Positions 17,396 through 25,671 of a stretch of DNA of 64,000 bases are shown here, piece by piece. The notes beneath the pieces are model-generated. The model ran no database searches. It was not told the origin of the DNA and saw only the letters and a list, made by a program, of their open reading frames with translations. Made by a program: the position numbers and the translations under genes. The stretch spans positions 62,001 to 126,000 of the forward strand of contig VSCH01000001.1 in the NCBI GenBank assembly GCA_047459075.1. The letters are read 5' to 3'. Source of the stretch: ZC4RG19 sp017577565 (GTDB lineage: Bacteria > Actinomycetota > Acidimicrobiia > Acidimicrobiales > VFJN01). How positions within the stretch are numbered: position 1 is the stretch's first letter; the number at the start of each line of letters is the position of its first letter.

Positions 17396-18792
17396 TGGCC
17401 ACGGTCGCGACCGCCCCCGTGCCGCACCTGCCGATCGGCCGGGGACGGCCCGGCGGCGTCGTGGCCGGGCTCGGCGTCGCGCCGTGGCTGCCGTCCGACA
17501 CCCCGGTCGCCTGGTTCCGCGGCGACCCGGCGCTGGCCCACGACGCCGACACCCAGGTGATCGCCCGCACCGTGCGCAGCGGGGTCGACGCCGGCGTGCC
17601 GGTCGTCGGCGTCCTCGGCCAGGCCGGGGTCGCCCCGCAGACCGGGCTCGACCCGCTGTGCGGCTGGGGGGCGGTCGCCCGGGAGCTGACCGCGGCGTCG
17701 GGCCAGGTGCCGATCGTGCTCGTCGTCGCCGGGCCGTTCCTGGGCGGCCCGGCGCTCCTGCTCGGGCTGGCCGACGTGGTGGTCATGACCGCCGAGGCCC
17801 GGGCGTTCGTCAACGCGCCGGCCAGCGTCGCCCGCATCACCGGCTCCGCCGTGCTGGACGCCGAGCTGATCGGCGGCTCGTGGGTGCACGCCACCCGCAC
17901 CGGCGTGGCCGACGTCGTCGTCGACGACCTCGACGCCGCGCTGGACGTCGTCGCCGACCTGCTCGACCTGCTCCCGCCCAACACGGGCGAGCTGCCGACC
18001 CGGGTCGCCCCCGACGACCCGCCCGACCGGCCGACCCCGGTCGCCGCGGCCGCCGTCCCCGCCGGCGAGCGGCAGTCCTACGACGTCCGCACCGTCATCG
18101 GCGACCTCGTCGACCACGGGTGGTTCCTCGAGCTGCGGTCCCGCCACGCCACCAGCCTCGTCACCGGGCTCGCCCGCATCGCCGGCATGCCGGTGGGCAT
18201 CGTCGCCAACCAGCCGAGCCAGCTGGCGGGCGCCCTCGACATCGAGAGCTCGCAGAAGGGCGGCGCCTTCGTCCGCTTCTGCGACGCCTTCAACCTGCCG
18301 CTCGTCACGCTGGTCGACACGCCCGGCTTCCGCCCCGGCCGCGACCAGGAGTGGCGGGGCATGATCCGCCACGGCGCCAAGCTCGCCTTCGCCTACGCCG
18401 AGGCCACCGTGCCCCGGGTGTGCGTCGTGCTGCGCAAGGCGTACGGCGGGGCCTACATCGTCATGGACTGCAAGTCGATGGGCAACGACTGCGCCCTCGC
18501 CTGGCCCGGCGCCGAGATCGCGGTCATGGGCGCCCGGGGTGCGGTCGAGATCCTGGCCCGGCGCGAGCTCGCCGCCCTGCCCGAGGGCCCCGAGCGCGAC
18601 GCGCGGCGGGCCCGGCTGGAGGACGAGTACGCCGCCACCCACCTGTCGCCCGAGGCGGCGCTCGACCGCGGCTACGTCGACGAGGTCATCGACCCGGCCG
18701 ACACCCGCCGGGCCGTCGCCGGCGCGCTCGCCGCGCTCACCACCAAGCGCGAGCGGCTGCGGCCCCGGCGCCACGAGAACATCCCGCTCTAG
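17395..18792 (+). CDS. Acyl-CoA carboxyltransferase subunit (PccB/AccD-like), N-terminally shortened
   Basis: 465 residues; ATG 17395 overlaps the fabF stop. The C-terminal half is well conserved: DIESSQKGGAFVRFCDAFN, LVDTPGFRPG..QEWRGMIRHGAKL, FAYAEATVPRV, KAYGGAYIVMDCKSMG, WPGAEIAVMGARGAVEI. The N-terminal half is diverged and shorter than in PccB proteins of about 520 residues: the usual opening FDExGSFxE and zinc-finger regions are absent and the first crotonase half starts near VVGVLGQAGV with GPFLGGPALL at its oxyanion site. The family moves a carboxyl group from carboxybiotin to acyl-CoA, giving malonyl-CoA for FabD. The only carrier-like gene in the operon has no lysine, so a biotin carrier must come from elsewhere. 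Confidence 0.86.
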   Translation: MATVATAPVPHLPIGRGRPGGVVAGLGVAPWLPSDTPVAWFRGDPALAHDADTQVIARTVRSGVDAGVPVVGVLGQAGVAPQTGLDPLCGWGAVARELTAASGQVPIVLVVAGPFLGGPALLLGLADVVVMTAEARAFVNAPASVARITGSAVLDAELIGGSWVHATRTGVADVVVDDLDAALDVVADLLDLLPPNTGELPTRVAPDDPPDRPTPVAAAAVPAGERQSYDVRTVIGDLVDHGWFLELRSRHATSLVTGLARIAGMPVGIVANQPSQLAGALDIESSQKGGAFVRFCDAFNLPLVTLVDTPGFRPGRDQEWRGMIRHGAKLAFAYAEATVPRVCVVLRKAYGGAYIVMDCKSMGNDCALAWPGAEIAVMGARGAVEILARRELAALPEGPERDARRARLEDEYAATHLSPEAALDRGYVDEVIDPADTRRAVAGALAALTTKRERLRPRRHENIPL

Positions 18793-18807
18793 GAGGCGAG
18801 GGACGAC

Positions 18808-19662
18808 ATGCTGCTCGAGGGCAAGAAGCTGGTGATCACCGGCGTGCTCACCAAGGACTCGATCGCGGCGGCCGTGGCCCGGCTGGCGCAGGAGCAGGGC
18901 GCCGAGCTGGTGCTCACCTCCTTCGGGCGGGGGATGCGGCTGACCCAGCGGGTGGCCCGCACGCTGCCCGCGCCGCCCGACGTCGTCGAGCTGGACGTCA
19001 CCGACCCGGCCCACCACGCGGCGCTCGCCGAGGAGCTGACCCGGCGCTGGGGCCGGGTCGACGGCGCGCTGCACGCCATCGGCTTCGCGCCCGAGGCCTG
19101 CCTCGGTCAGGACGACGGCCTGCTCGCCGCGGGCTGGGACGACGTCGCCACCGCCCTCCACGTGTCGGCCTACTCGCTGAAGTCGCTGACCCAGACCCTG
19201 CTGCCGCTCATGCCCGAGGGCGGCTCGGTGGTGGCGCTCGACTTCGACGCCGCCCAGGCCTGGCCGGCCTACGACTGGATGGGCGTGGCCAAGGCCGCGC
19301 TCGAGGCCACCACCCGCTACCTGGCCCGCGACCTCGGGCCCCGGCGGGTGCGGGTCAACCTCGTGGCGGCCGGGCCGCTGCGCACGCTGGCCGCCCGCTC
19401 CATCCCCCACTTCGACGCCATGGAGGACGCCTGGGCCAAGCGGGCGCCCCTCGGCTGGGACGTGCGCGACCCCGAGCCGGTCGCCCGGGCCTGCGTCGCG
19501 CTGCTGTCGGACTGGTTCCCGGCCACGACCGGCGAGATCGTCCACGTCGACGGGGGTGCCCACGCGATCGCCCTGTCGCCCGCCGAGGCCCGGGCGTCGC
19601 TCGACGCCGCGGCGGGCGGCGGCGCCGGCGCCCCGGCGGCCACGGAGGTCGGCGCGGGATGA
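18808..19662 (+). CDS. fabI: Enoyl-ACP reductase, NADH-dependent (FabI/InhA type)
   Basis: 284 residues, ATG 18808 with GGAGGCGAGGG upstream. Opening LEGKKLVITGVLTKDSIAAAVA is the InhA/FabI dinucleotide site without the classical GxxxGxG. Catalytic Tyr and Lys in YDWMGVAKAALE show the Y-x6-K spacing of this class. HAIGFAPE and GPLRTLAA match InhA. The last step of each elongation cycle, and the target of isoniazid-adduct and triclosan in relatives. An Ala/Gly-rich tail of about 20 residues is additional. Confidence 0.95.
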   Translation: MLLEGKKLVITGVLTKDSIAAAVARLAQEQGAELVLTSFGRGMRLTQRVARTLPAPPDVVELDVTDPAHHAALAEELTRRWGRVDGALHAIGFAPEACLGQDDGLLAAGWDDVATALHVSAYSLKSLTQTLLPLMPEGGSVVALDFDAAQAWPAYDWMGVAKAALEATTRYLARDLGPRRVRVNLVAAGPLRTLAARSIPHFDAMEDAWAKRAPLGWDVRDPEPVARACVALLSDWFPATTGEIVHVDGGAHAIALSPAEARASLDAAAGGGAGAPAATEVGAG

Positions 19663-20117
19663 CGGCGGCGCCGGCGCCCGACGCCGACCGGCCCGCCGGC
19701 GACCCGGTCGGGCTGCTGCCCCACCGGCCGCCGTTCCGGTTCGTCGACGCCGTCGACGAGCTGGTGCCCGGCGAGCGCGTCGTGGCCCGCTACCGGGTCA
19801 CCGGCGAGGAGGCCTTCCTGGCCGGGCACTTCCCCGGCAACCCCGTGCTCCCCGGCGTGATCCAGCTCGAGGCCCTCGCCCAGGCCGGCGCCATCGCCGT
19901 GCTGTCGCTCGACCGCTACGCCGGTTCGCTGCCGCTCTTCGGCGGGGTCGACGAGGTGCGCTGGCGGCGCCAGGTGCGCCCAGGCGACGAACTGGTGCTG
20001 ACCGTGGAGCTCGAGCGGCTGTCGGGCCGGGGCGGCTGGGGGCGGGCGACCGCGACGGTCGACGGCCGGCCCTGCTGCCAGGCCCGCCTGTTCTTCGTGC
20101 TCGCGCCCCGCTCCTGA
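19659..20117 (+). CDS. fabZ: 3-hydroxyacyl-ACP dehydratase (FabZ)
   Basis: 152 residues; ATG 19659 overlaps the fabI stop. Hot-dog fold motifs: LLPHRPPFRFVDAV, catalytic His in GHFPGNPVLPGVI, catalytic Glu in QLEALAQ. With FabG and FabI it completes the reductive cycle in one operon. A stem-loop follows the stop, so this is the last gene. Confidence 0.93.
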   Translation: MTAAPAPDADRPAGDPVGLLPHRPPFRFVDAVDELVPGERVVARYRVTGEEAFLAGHFPGNPVLPGVIQLEALAQAGAIAVLSLDRYAGSLPLFGGVDEVRWRRQVRPGDELVLTVELERLSGRGGWGRATATVDGRPCCQARLFFVLAPRS

Positions 20118-20122
20118 CCGGC

Positions 20123-20150
20123 CGGGACCGCGGTCGCGCCGCCGGTCCCG
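20123..20150 (+). terminator. Hairpin after fabZ
   Basis: CGGGACCG (20123-20130), 12-base loop, CGGTCCCG (20143-20150), six bases after the fabZ stop. Terminator-like end of the fatty acid operon; no T-run. Confidence 0.45.
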
Positions 20151-20207
20151 TCGGGCCGGCCGGATCCGGCCCGCCCGTCTCGCCCCGGGCGACGGGCGGC
20201 TGCCAGC

Positions 20208-21002
20208 ATGGCGGCCGTGACCCCCGCCGACACCGCCACCGCTCCCCCCGTCGACCAGGCGCTGCTGGACGCCGCCGTCGAGATCGCCCGCGAGGCCGGC
20301 GAGGTGACCCTGCGCTGGTTCCGCGCCGCCGACCTGGCCGTCGACAGCAAGGCGGACGGGACGCCGGTGACCGCCGCCGACCGGGCCGCCGAGCGGCTCG
20401 TGCGGGAGCGGCTGGCCGAGCGCTTCCCCGACGACGGCGTGCTCGGCGAGGAGGAGCCCGAGCACCACGGCACCTCCGGGCGGCGGTGGATCGTCGACCC
20501 CATCGACGGCACGAAGGCCTTCACCCGCGGCGTGCCGCTCTACTCGACGCTCCTCGCCCTCGACGACGAGCACGGCCCGGCCGTCGGCGTCATCGTCCTG
20601 CCCGCGCTCGGCCAGGCCGTCTACGCCGGCCGGGGCCGGGGCTGCTGGGCCGACGGCGTCCCCGCCCGGGTCAGCACGACACCGGCCCTCGACGGCGCCT
20701 ACCTCATGAGCAGCAGCTACTCGCACTGGGACGACGAGGCGCTGCTGGCCGTGAAGCACGCCGGCTGCCACCTGCGCACCTGGGGCGACGGCTACGGCTA
20801 CGCCATGGTGGCCACGGGCCGGGCCGACGCCATGGTCGACCCGACCGTCGAGGTCTACGACGTCGCCCCGATGCCGGTCATCCTGGCCGAGGCCGGCGGG
20901 CGGTTCACGAGCCTCGACGGCCGCCCGGGCGCCGCCGGGGGCAGCGGCGTCGCCACCAACGGCGCCATCCACGACGAGCTGCTCGCCCTGCTGCGCCGCT
21001 GA
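20208..21002 (+). CDS. Inositol monophosphatase family protein (HisN-like)
   Basis: 264 residues. Metal site motifs of the family: GEEEPE near residue 82, WIVDPIDGTKAFTRG (residues about 95-109) and VEVYDVAPMPVILAEAGG. The spacing and the TRGVPLYSTLLAL segment resemble histidinol-phosphatase HisN more than SuhB or CysQ. It would remove phosphate from histidinol phosphate or inositol phosphate using magnesium. No his genes adjoin. GTG 20217 is an alternative start. Family firm, substrate inferred. Confidence 0.88.
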   Translation: MAAVTPADTATAPPVDQALLDAAVEIAREAGEVTLRWFRAADLAVDSKADGTPVTAADRAAERLVRERLAERFPDDGVLGEEEPEHHGTSGRRWIVDPIDGTKAFTRGVPLYSTLLALDDEHGPAVGVIVLPALGQAVYAGRGRGCWADGVPARVSTTPALDGAYLMSSSYSHWDDEALLAVKHAGCHLRTWGDGYGYAMVATGRADAMVDPTVEVYDVAPMPVILAEAGGRFTSLDGRPGAAGGSGVATNGAIHDELLALLRR

Positions 21003-21057
21003 CCGCCGGGACGCCGTGCGGCGTGCGGCGGCGGGTCGTGGGGGTCAAGATCGGGGC

Positions 21058-21780
21058 GTGGACCGCACCCGGTACCTCGACAGCCTGCGCGCCGACGCCG
21101 ACCTGCTGCTGCGCACGGCCGGCGGCGCGCTCGACCGGCCCGTGCCCACCTGCCCCGGCTGGAGCTGCGAGCGCCTCGTCGGCCACGTGGGCCGGGTCTG
21201 GCGGTGGACGGCCGCCTGGGTCCGGGGCGAGCGCGACATCCAGGTCGAGCGGGCGCCGGCGGGCGACGCCGTGGTCGCGTGGGCGCGCGCCGGCCTGGAC
21301 GAGCTCGTCGCCGCCATCGAGGCGACCGACCCCGAGGCCGAGGTCGACACCTGGGCGGGCCCGCAGCCGGCGATGTTCTGGCCCCGGCGCATGGCGATCG
21401 AGGCCGCGCTGCACCGGGTCGACGCCCAGCTGGCCGTCGGCGAGCGGACCCCGGTCGACACCGCGCTGGCGCTCGAGGCGATCGACGAGCTGTTCACCGT
21501 CATCCTGCCCTGGCGCGGCACCCCCGACCTGCGCGGGGACGGCGAGACCATCCACCTGCACGCCACCGACGACCTCCCCGCCGGCGAGGGCGAGTGGCTG
21601 GTCACGCTGGGGGCCGACGGCGTGGCGGTCGAGCGCACGCACGCCAAGGGCGACGTCGCCGTGCGAGGGCCGGCCTCGGAGCTGGTGCTGCTGCTGTGGA
21701 ACCGGACCGGCCCCGAGCGCTGCGAGGTGTTCGGCGACCGCAGCCTGCTCGACCGCTGGCGCCGGGCCGTGACGGTCTGA
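21058..21780 (+). CDS. DinB-like, maleylpyruvate isomerase / mycothiol-dependent enzyme family
   Basis: 240 residues from GTG 21058; an upstream start at 21016 would add an unrelated basic stretch. The N-terminal four-helix DinB-like domain carries CPGWSCERLVGHVGRVWRW, the hallmark of the actinobacterial TIGR03083 family, with a metal-binding His in VGHVG and another in ALHRVDA. Relatives use mycothiol as thiol cofactor. The C-terminal half is a small beta domain found in the same family. Cytoplasmic. Substrate unknown. Confidence 0.85.
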   Translation: MDRTRYLDSLRADADLLLRTAGGALDRPVPTCPGWSCERLVGHVGRVWRWTAAWVRGERDIQVERAPAGDAVVAWARAGLDELVAAIEATDPEAEVDTWAGPQPAMFWPRRMAIEAALHRVDAQLAVGERTPVDTALALEAIDELFTVILPWRGTPDLRGDGETIHLHATDDLPAGEGEWLVTLGADGVAVERTHAKGDVAVRGPASELVLLLWNRTGPERCEVFGDRSLLDRWRRAVTV

Positions 21781-21804
21781 GCGACGCCGGCGCCGGCGCG
21801 GCGG

Positions 21805-22410
21805 TCAGGCCGCCGGTGCCGCGACCGCCGGCTCGCCGGCGCCCTGGCAGGCGGCGTACGGCTCCGGGGCGTTGCCGCTGTTGCGGTAGAGGTCGATGAA
21901 CTGCTGCAGCCGGGGGTCGGCGACGTCGTCGAGCTCGAGCTGGCGGCCCCAGGCCGACACGACGAGCGGCGCGTCCAGCCCGTCGTGCGGCGTGGCGATC
22001 ACCTTGGCCTGCTGGGCGACCAGCGACGACAGCGCCTGCCGGGCGCCCTCGTCGAGGTCGGGGTCGTAGGCGACCCACACGGCGCCGTGCTCGAGCGAGT
22101 GGACCAGCATCTCCTCGGGGGGCTCGGTGCCCTCCTCGTAGAAGCCGCAGGTCGCCGGCACCGGGAAGTGGTCGCCGCCCACCGGAGGCGAGGGGTCGTA
22201 GCGCAGGTCCTCCTCGGTGTGCTCGTTGCTCGCCACCCGGAAGGCCTCGACGCCCTCGATGCCCTCGTCGGCCGGACCGACGTGCTCGCCCCCGCTCGTG
22301 GGGCGCCCGGCGCCCGTGGGCTCCGCGTCGGCCGTCTCGCCGTCGTCCCCGCAGGCGGCGAGGGCCAGCACGAGGGCGACCAGGACCAGGGATCGACGGT
22401 GTCCGCGCAC
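21805..22410 (-). CDS. DUF3105 family lipoprotein
   Basis: 201 residues from GTG 22410. Signal peptide with lipobox LAAC near residue 20, then a Gly/Asp-rich linker. The DUF3105 core shows YDPSPPVGGDHF, HSLEHGAVWVAYDP and a final YRNSGNAPEPYAAC. Two cysteines (GFY-region and C-terminal) could form a disulfide. Probably membrane-anchored outside the cell; function unknown. Confidence 0.87.
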   Translation of the reverse strand: MRGHRRSLVLVALVLALAACGDDGETADAEPTGAGRPTSGGEHVGPADEGIEGVEAFRVASNEHTEEDLRYDPSPPVGGDHFPVPATCGFYEEGTEPPEEMLVHSLEHGAVWVAYDPDLDEGARQALSSLVAQQAKVIATPHDGLDAPLVVSAWGRQLELDDVADPRLQQFIDLYRNSGNAPEPYAACQGAGEPAVAAPAA

Positions 22411-22418
22411 GGCGCAGG

Positions 22419-22424
22419 ACCCTA
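22419..22424 (-). promoter_or_regulatory. -10 hexamer TAGGGT, leaderless
   Basis: 8 nt before GTG 22410 on the minus strand; no ribosome site between. It supports this GTG over a start 18 codons upstream. Confidence 0.5.
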
Positions 22425-22474
22425 GTGGTCGGCGGCGACCCGGCCCCAGGCGTGCCGCGCCCACGGGCGCCCGG

Positions 22475-23452
22475 TCAGGCGCCCTCGAACACCGCCGCCC
22501 GCACCCCGGCGCGGGCCAGCTCGTGCAGGAACGGCAGCGGCTCGACCAGTGACGCCAGGCCGGCGGCGCCCGTCACCAGCGTGCGCCCCGTGGCCACCCA
22601 CACGGCCGTCACCGCGGCGACCGTGCCGGCCGCCACCGCCGGGCGGTCGACCGCCCCCAGCACCACGGTGGCCCGGGCGCCGCCGCGGCGGCCCCGCACC
22701 TCGACCCGCAGGCCACCGATGCGCCCCTCGGCGTGCGGCGGGCGCAGCATCGGCAGGCCCGCGGTCAGGCGGTCGCGGCGGGTCGCCGCCAGCCGGGCCG
22801 TCACCCGGCTGACCGTCGGGAAGGCCGGCACGAGCAGCAGCGCGTCCGGCAGCGCCGCCCGGTAGCAGTCGGCGCCGCCGATGGGGTCGGGGAAGAAGCA
22901 CAGCTCGCGCCCCGAGCCCGGCGGGCGGCGGCGCCACGTGTGGTCGCGCCAGTCGAGCCCCGTGTGGCGCAGCGCCCGGTGGTGCTGGCGGGCACAGGCC
23001 GGTCCCCCGGTGCCGTGGTGGGCGACGTGGATCTCGTCGACCGCGTCGAGCTCGGCCGCGGCGTGGCGGGCCAGCACGCACGAGAGGCCGGGGCCGAAGC
23101 CCGCGCCGGCCGCGACCACGACGCCCCGCTCCCGGGCCTCGGCGTCGAGGTCGAGGAGCTGCTCGACGAGCGGGATGCTGTCGCCGACCGACACGACGTG
23201 GCGGCCCGCGGCCACCGCGGCCCGGGCCACCGCGGCCTGGCGGGCGGCCGGCGAGGCCAGCAGGACCAGGTCGGCGGCGTCGGGGTCGGGCTCGTCGATC
23301 GGCTGCGCCCGCTCGCCGAGCGACCGCACGACCGCGTCGCGCCGCTTGCGATCGGTGTCGTGGACGAGGACCTGCTCGGTGGCGCCGTCGGCGACCAGGT
23401 ACCGGGCGGCACGAGCACCGACGGCCCCGACGCCGGAGACGAGGACGCGCAC
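22475..23452 (-). CDS. NAD(P)-binding, saccharopine-dehydrogenase-like protein
   Basis: 325 residues from GTG 23452. The N-terminus is a Rossmann fold, VRVLVSGVGAVGARAARYL, followed by LVHDTDRKR (second strand) and SVGDSIPLVEQLL. The middle GAGFGPGLSCVLARHAA resembles the saccharopine dehydrogenase domain. The C-terminal segment binds substrate in that family. Distinctive is a Cys/His-rich stretch (HHGTGGPACARQHHRALRH) around residue 150. Cytoplasmic oxidoreductase of unknown substrate; 4 bases from the micropeptide gene upstream and likely co-transcribed with it. Confidence 0.78.
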   Translation of the reverse strand: MRVLVSGVGAVGARAARYLVADGATEQVLVHDTDRKRRDAVVRSLGERAQPIDEPDPDAADLVLLASPAARQAAVARAAVAAGRHVVSVGDSIPLVEQLLDLDAEARERGVVVAAGAGFGPGLSCVLARHAAAELDAVDEIHVAHHGTGGPACARQHHRALRHTGLDWRDHTWRRRPPGSGRELCFFPDPIGGADCYRAALPDALLLVPAFPTVSRVTARLAATRRDRLTAGLPMLRPPHAEGRIGGLRVEVRGRRGGARATVVLGAVDRPAVAAGTVAAVTAVWVATGRTLVTGAAGLASLVEPLPFLHELARAGVRAAVFEGA

Positions 23453-23456
23453 GGCG

Positions 23457-23594
23457 CTACCGCAGGTCCGGTCCGCTGAGCTCGCGCCACCCGCCCGACT
23501 GCGGCGGGGTCCCGCCCGAGCCGCGCAAGCGGAGGATGGCGGCGATGATGCCGGCGATGCCCACGGCGGCGAGCGCCCTGCGGAGGAAAGCCAT
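23457..23594 (-). CDS. Single-pass membrane micropeptide (DLW-39-like position)
   Basis: 45 residues from ATG 23594, preceded by AAGGTG. One hydrophobic helix (residues about 6-22) and a short tail ending GGWRELSGPDLR. In many actinobacteria a DLW-39 micropeptide lies beside tRNA-Ile and gyrA. Here a similarly built peptide occupies that place but has GGWRELSGPDL in place of the DLW motif. It is followed four bases later by the NADP-binding gene. Function unknown; existence supported by ribosome site, hydrophobic helix and spacing. Confidence 0.6.
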   Translation of the reverse strand: MAFLRRALAAVGIAGIIAAILRLRGSGGTPPQSGGWRELSGPDLR

Positions 23595-23657
23595 GGCCCG
23601 CACCTTAGAGCCTGGCCTCGTGGCTGCCCGCCGACCACCCCCGGGGCGGCGGTTGCG

Positions 23658-23731
<74 letters not shown>

Positions 23732-23748
23732 GTGGCAGGTCCCTGAGC

Positions 23749-24771
23749 CTACTGCTGCGGTGGCTCGTCGGGCGAACCCGCTGGTCCGGCCGCATCCGGC
23801 GCCGAGGCCGGGCCGCCGGCCGGCGGGCCGCCGGCCGGGTCGGGGTTCGCGGATCCCGCCGGGTCGCCCGCGACCGCCCCGGCGCCGGGGGGCTCGCCGG
23901 CACCCACCGGAGCGGCCGGGACGGGCTCGCCGACCGCCGGGTCGGGCCCGTCCCCGGGCGCCCGGGGACGGCCGTCGCCCCGGCGCCGCCCCACCGGCTC
24001 GCGGACGATCGTGTGGCGCAGGCCGCCGGTCAGCTCGGTGAGCAGGTTGAGCAGCACGACCAGCAGGACGTTGCCGATCGACCCGGCGACGACGAGGATG
24101 CCGCCGCCGACCGCGGCCACCCGGAACAGCGTGCCGTCGTCGATCTCGAAGCCGCCGACGAGGACCTCGCCCTCGCCGCAGTCGTCGTCCTCCTCGAACC
24201 GGGCCCCCTCGGGCACCTCGGTCTGGGGGACGCACTCGCCGTACGCGGCCATGCGGCTGACGAAGCTCTCGAACTGGTCGATCGTGCCGATGCGGCGGCC
24301 GGCGTTGTAGAGCAGCGTGCCGGCGACCAGCACGATCAGCGCCAGGCACAGGTAGAAGAGCGCCGAGATCTTGAACACCGACCACACGTCGATCGACCAG
24401 AGGCGCTGCGTCACCCGCAGGCCGCGCCGGTCGGCCCGGCGGGCGCGGCGGGCCCGCAGGTGACGGGCCCGGCCCCGGGCCCCCCGCCGGCGTGCCGGCG
24501 GCTCGGGTGCGAGCACCGGGGGCGGCGGGACGCCGTCGTCGCCGGCGGGCAGCGGTGCGGTCGGGTCGACCGCGGTGGCGTCCGGCGCCGGCGCCAGGGT
24601 GGGGTCGTCGGCCTCCGGTGCGACGCCGTTGCCGTGGTCACCGGCCGGCGGTGGCGCCGGGCTCGACGGGGCGGGGTCGGTCGAGCTGCCCGCCCCGGTT
24701 CGCCGACCCTCGTCCCCCCGCTGCGGTCGGGACTGGTCGTCGGTGGTGACTCCGGGCACGTCAGCCGGCAT
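23749..24771 (-). CDS. DUF3566 membrane protein with disordered ends
   Basis: 340 residues. Residues 1-120 are low complexity, rich in Pro, Asp, Ala and then Arg. The central 120-250 part is the DUF3566 unit: LWSIDVWSVFKISALFYLCLALIVLVAGTLLY (helix 1) and VAAVGGGILVVAGSIGNVLLVVLLNLL (helix 2), with an acidic, Cys-containing outer loop between (GECVPQTEVPEG...DDDCGEGE). The tail is again Pro/Gly/Ala. The family is conserved beside gyrA in actinobacteria, and relatives are linked to growth-pole or envelope functions. The two loop cysteines may form a disulfide. Function unknown. Confidence 0.85.
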   Translation of the reverse strand: MPADVPGVTTDDQSRPQRGDEGRRTGAGSSTDPAPSSPAPPPAGDHGNGVAPEADDPTLAPAPDATAVDPTAPLPAGDDGVPPPPVLAPEPPARRRGARGRARHLRARRARRADRRGLRVTQRLWSIDVWSVFKISALFYLCLALIVLVAGTLLYNAGRRIGTIDQFESFVSRMAAYGECVPQTEVPEGARFEEDDDCGEGEVLVGGFEIDDGTLFRVAAVGGGILVVAGSIGNVLLVVLLNLLTELTGGLRHTIVREPVGRRRGDGRPRAPGDGPDPAVGEPVPAAPVGAGEPPGAGAVAGDPAGSANPDPAGGPPAGGPASAPDAAGPAGSPDEPPQQ

Positions 24772-24778
24772 CGGTCGG

Positions 24779-24784
24779 AGTCTA
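24779..24784 (-). promoter_or_regulatory. -10 hexamer TAGACT, leaderless
   Basis: 7 nt before ATG 24771 on the minus strand; no ribosome binding site between. Confidence 0.5.
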
Positions 24785-24816
24785 CGGCAGACCGCCGGGT
24801 GAGCCGAACCGCCCGA

Positions 24817-25566
24817 TCACGGGTCGCACAGGACGAAGTGGACCGGGTCGGTCTGCGGCAGCGGGCGGCACAGGCCGACCGCCGGGCCGATGGCGGCGAG
24901 CTCCTCGGCGACGGCGCGCGGCACGTCGATCGCCACACCGCGCTCGTGGTCCGAGGTGCCCGGCCGGGCGACCGGGTAGGGGTTCGTGTGGCGCCGGCGC
25001 CACAGCTCCTCCTGCTCGACCCGGGTGCGCAGGCCGGAGACGACCTCGACCGGCCGCCCCAACAGGCCGTCGGCCCGGGCCAGGGCGGCCAGCATCGCCG
25101 GGGCGAGACCGGCCCGGTCGCCGCCCGGGCCCGTGGCCGCCCCGCCGGCGGTGACCCGCCGGGTGCCCCGGGCGCGGGCGTAGGCGTCCACGTCGCCGAC
25201 CTGCACCCGCACGACGACCTCGTCGCCGTCGGACTCGAGCTCGAGCAGGCGCGCCCCGTTGGCCTCGGCCAGCTCGCGGGCGGCCGGCTCGCCGCCCGCC
25301 GCGCCGGCCAGGGCGGCGGCGTCCGCGGCCGTCCGGGCGCGGGCCCGCTCGGCCAGCGCCCGACCCACCGGCACCAGGGCGACGAGCGCGACCCCCACCA
25401 GCGCCAACATCGCCGCCGCCAGCGGCACGGCCTGGCCGCCGTCGCCGGCCCGTCCGCGACCTCCCTCGCCCCGGGCGGCCCCGGGCCGCCGATCGGCGTC
25501 CGGTGCGGACGCCGCCCGCTGCCGGCCGCCCACCGCGGCCGCGCGCCGGCCACGCCGGTCGGGCAT
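24817..25566 (-). CDS. TadG-like N-terminal segment fused to an M15 (VanY-like) peptidase domain
   Basis: 249 residues. Residues about 44-90 are a Tad/Flp pilus-assembly type N-terminus: GQAVPLAAAMLALVGVALVALVPVGRAL (membrane helix) ending in the signature ARTAADAAALAGA. Residues about 165-249 look like a D-alanyl-D-alanine carboxypeptidase: VVSGLRTR (175-182), TSDHERGVAIDV with putative zinc ligands H207 and D214, and DPVHF with H243. The middle (95-140) is a small beta-rich region. It lies between gyrA and DUF3566. The fusion suggests a membrane-tethered cell-wall enzyme secreted through the Tad-like helix. Each half is recognised by pattern; the combination is new to me. Confidence 0.78.
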   Translation of the reverse strand: MPDRRGRRAAAVGGRQRAASAPDADRRPGAARGEGGRGRAGDGGQAVPLAAAMLALVGVALVALVPVGRALAERARARTAADAAALAGAAGGEPAARELAEANGARLLELESDGDEVVVRVQVGDVDAYARARGTRRVTAGGAATGPGGDRAGLAPAMLAALARADGLLGRPVEVVSGLRTRVEQEELWRRRHTNPYPVARPGTSDHERGVAIDVPRAVAEELAAIGPAVGLCRPLPQTDPVHFVLCDP

Positions 25567-25627
25567 GGCACCACCTCCCCGCGCCCCCAGGGGCGCGCCT
25601 CGCCGGGTCGTCGGGGGAAGTGGTCAG

Positions 25628-25651
25628 GGCCGGCCGGTGGCCCGGCCGGCC
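25628..25651 (-). terminator. Hairpin after gyrA
   Basis: GGCCGGCCGG / CCGGCCGGCC, 10-bp perfect stem with a 4-base loop, 20 bases downstream of the gyrA stop. No T-run. Confidence 0.4.
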
Positions 25652-25671
25652 GATCGGCGGGGTCGGTCGCC

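Noticed and set aside
16948..19563. A long minus-strand frame opposite fabF, the carboxyltransferase and fabI
   Set aside because: Same antisense composition (GVGH, Gly, Arg repeats), no motif, and complete conserved genes on the other strand.
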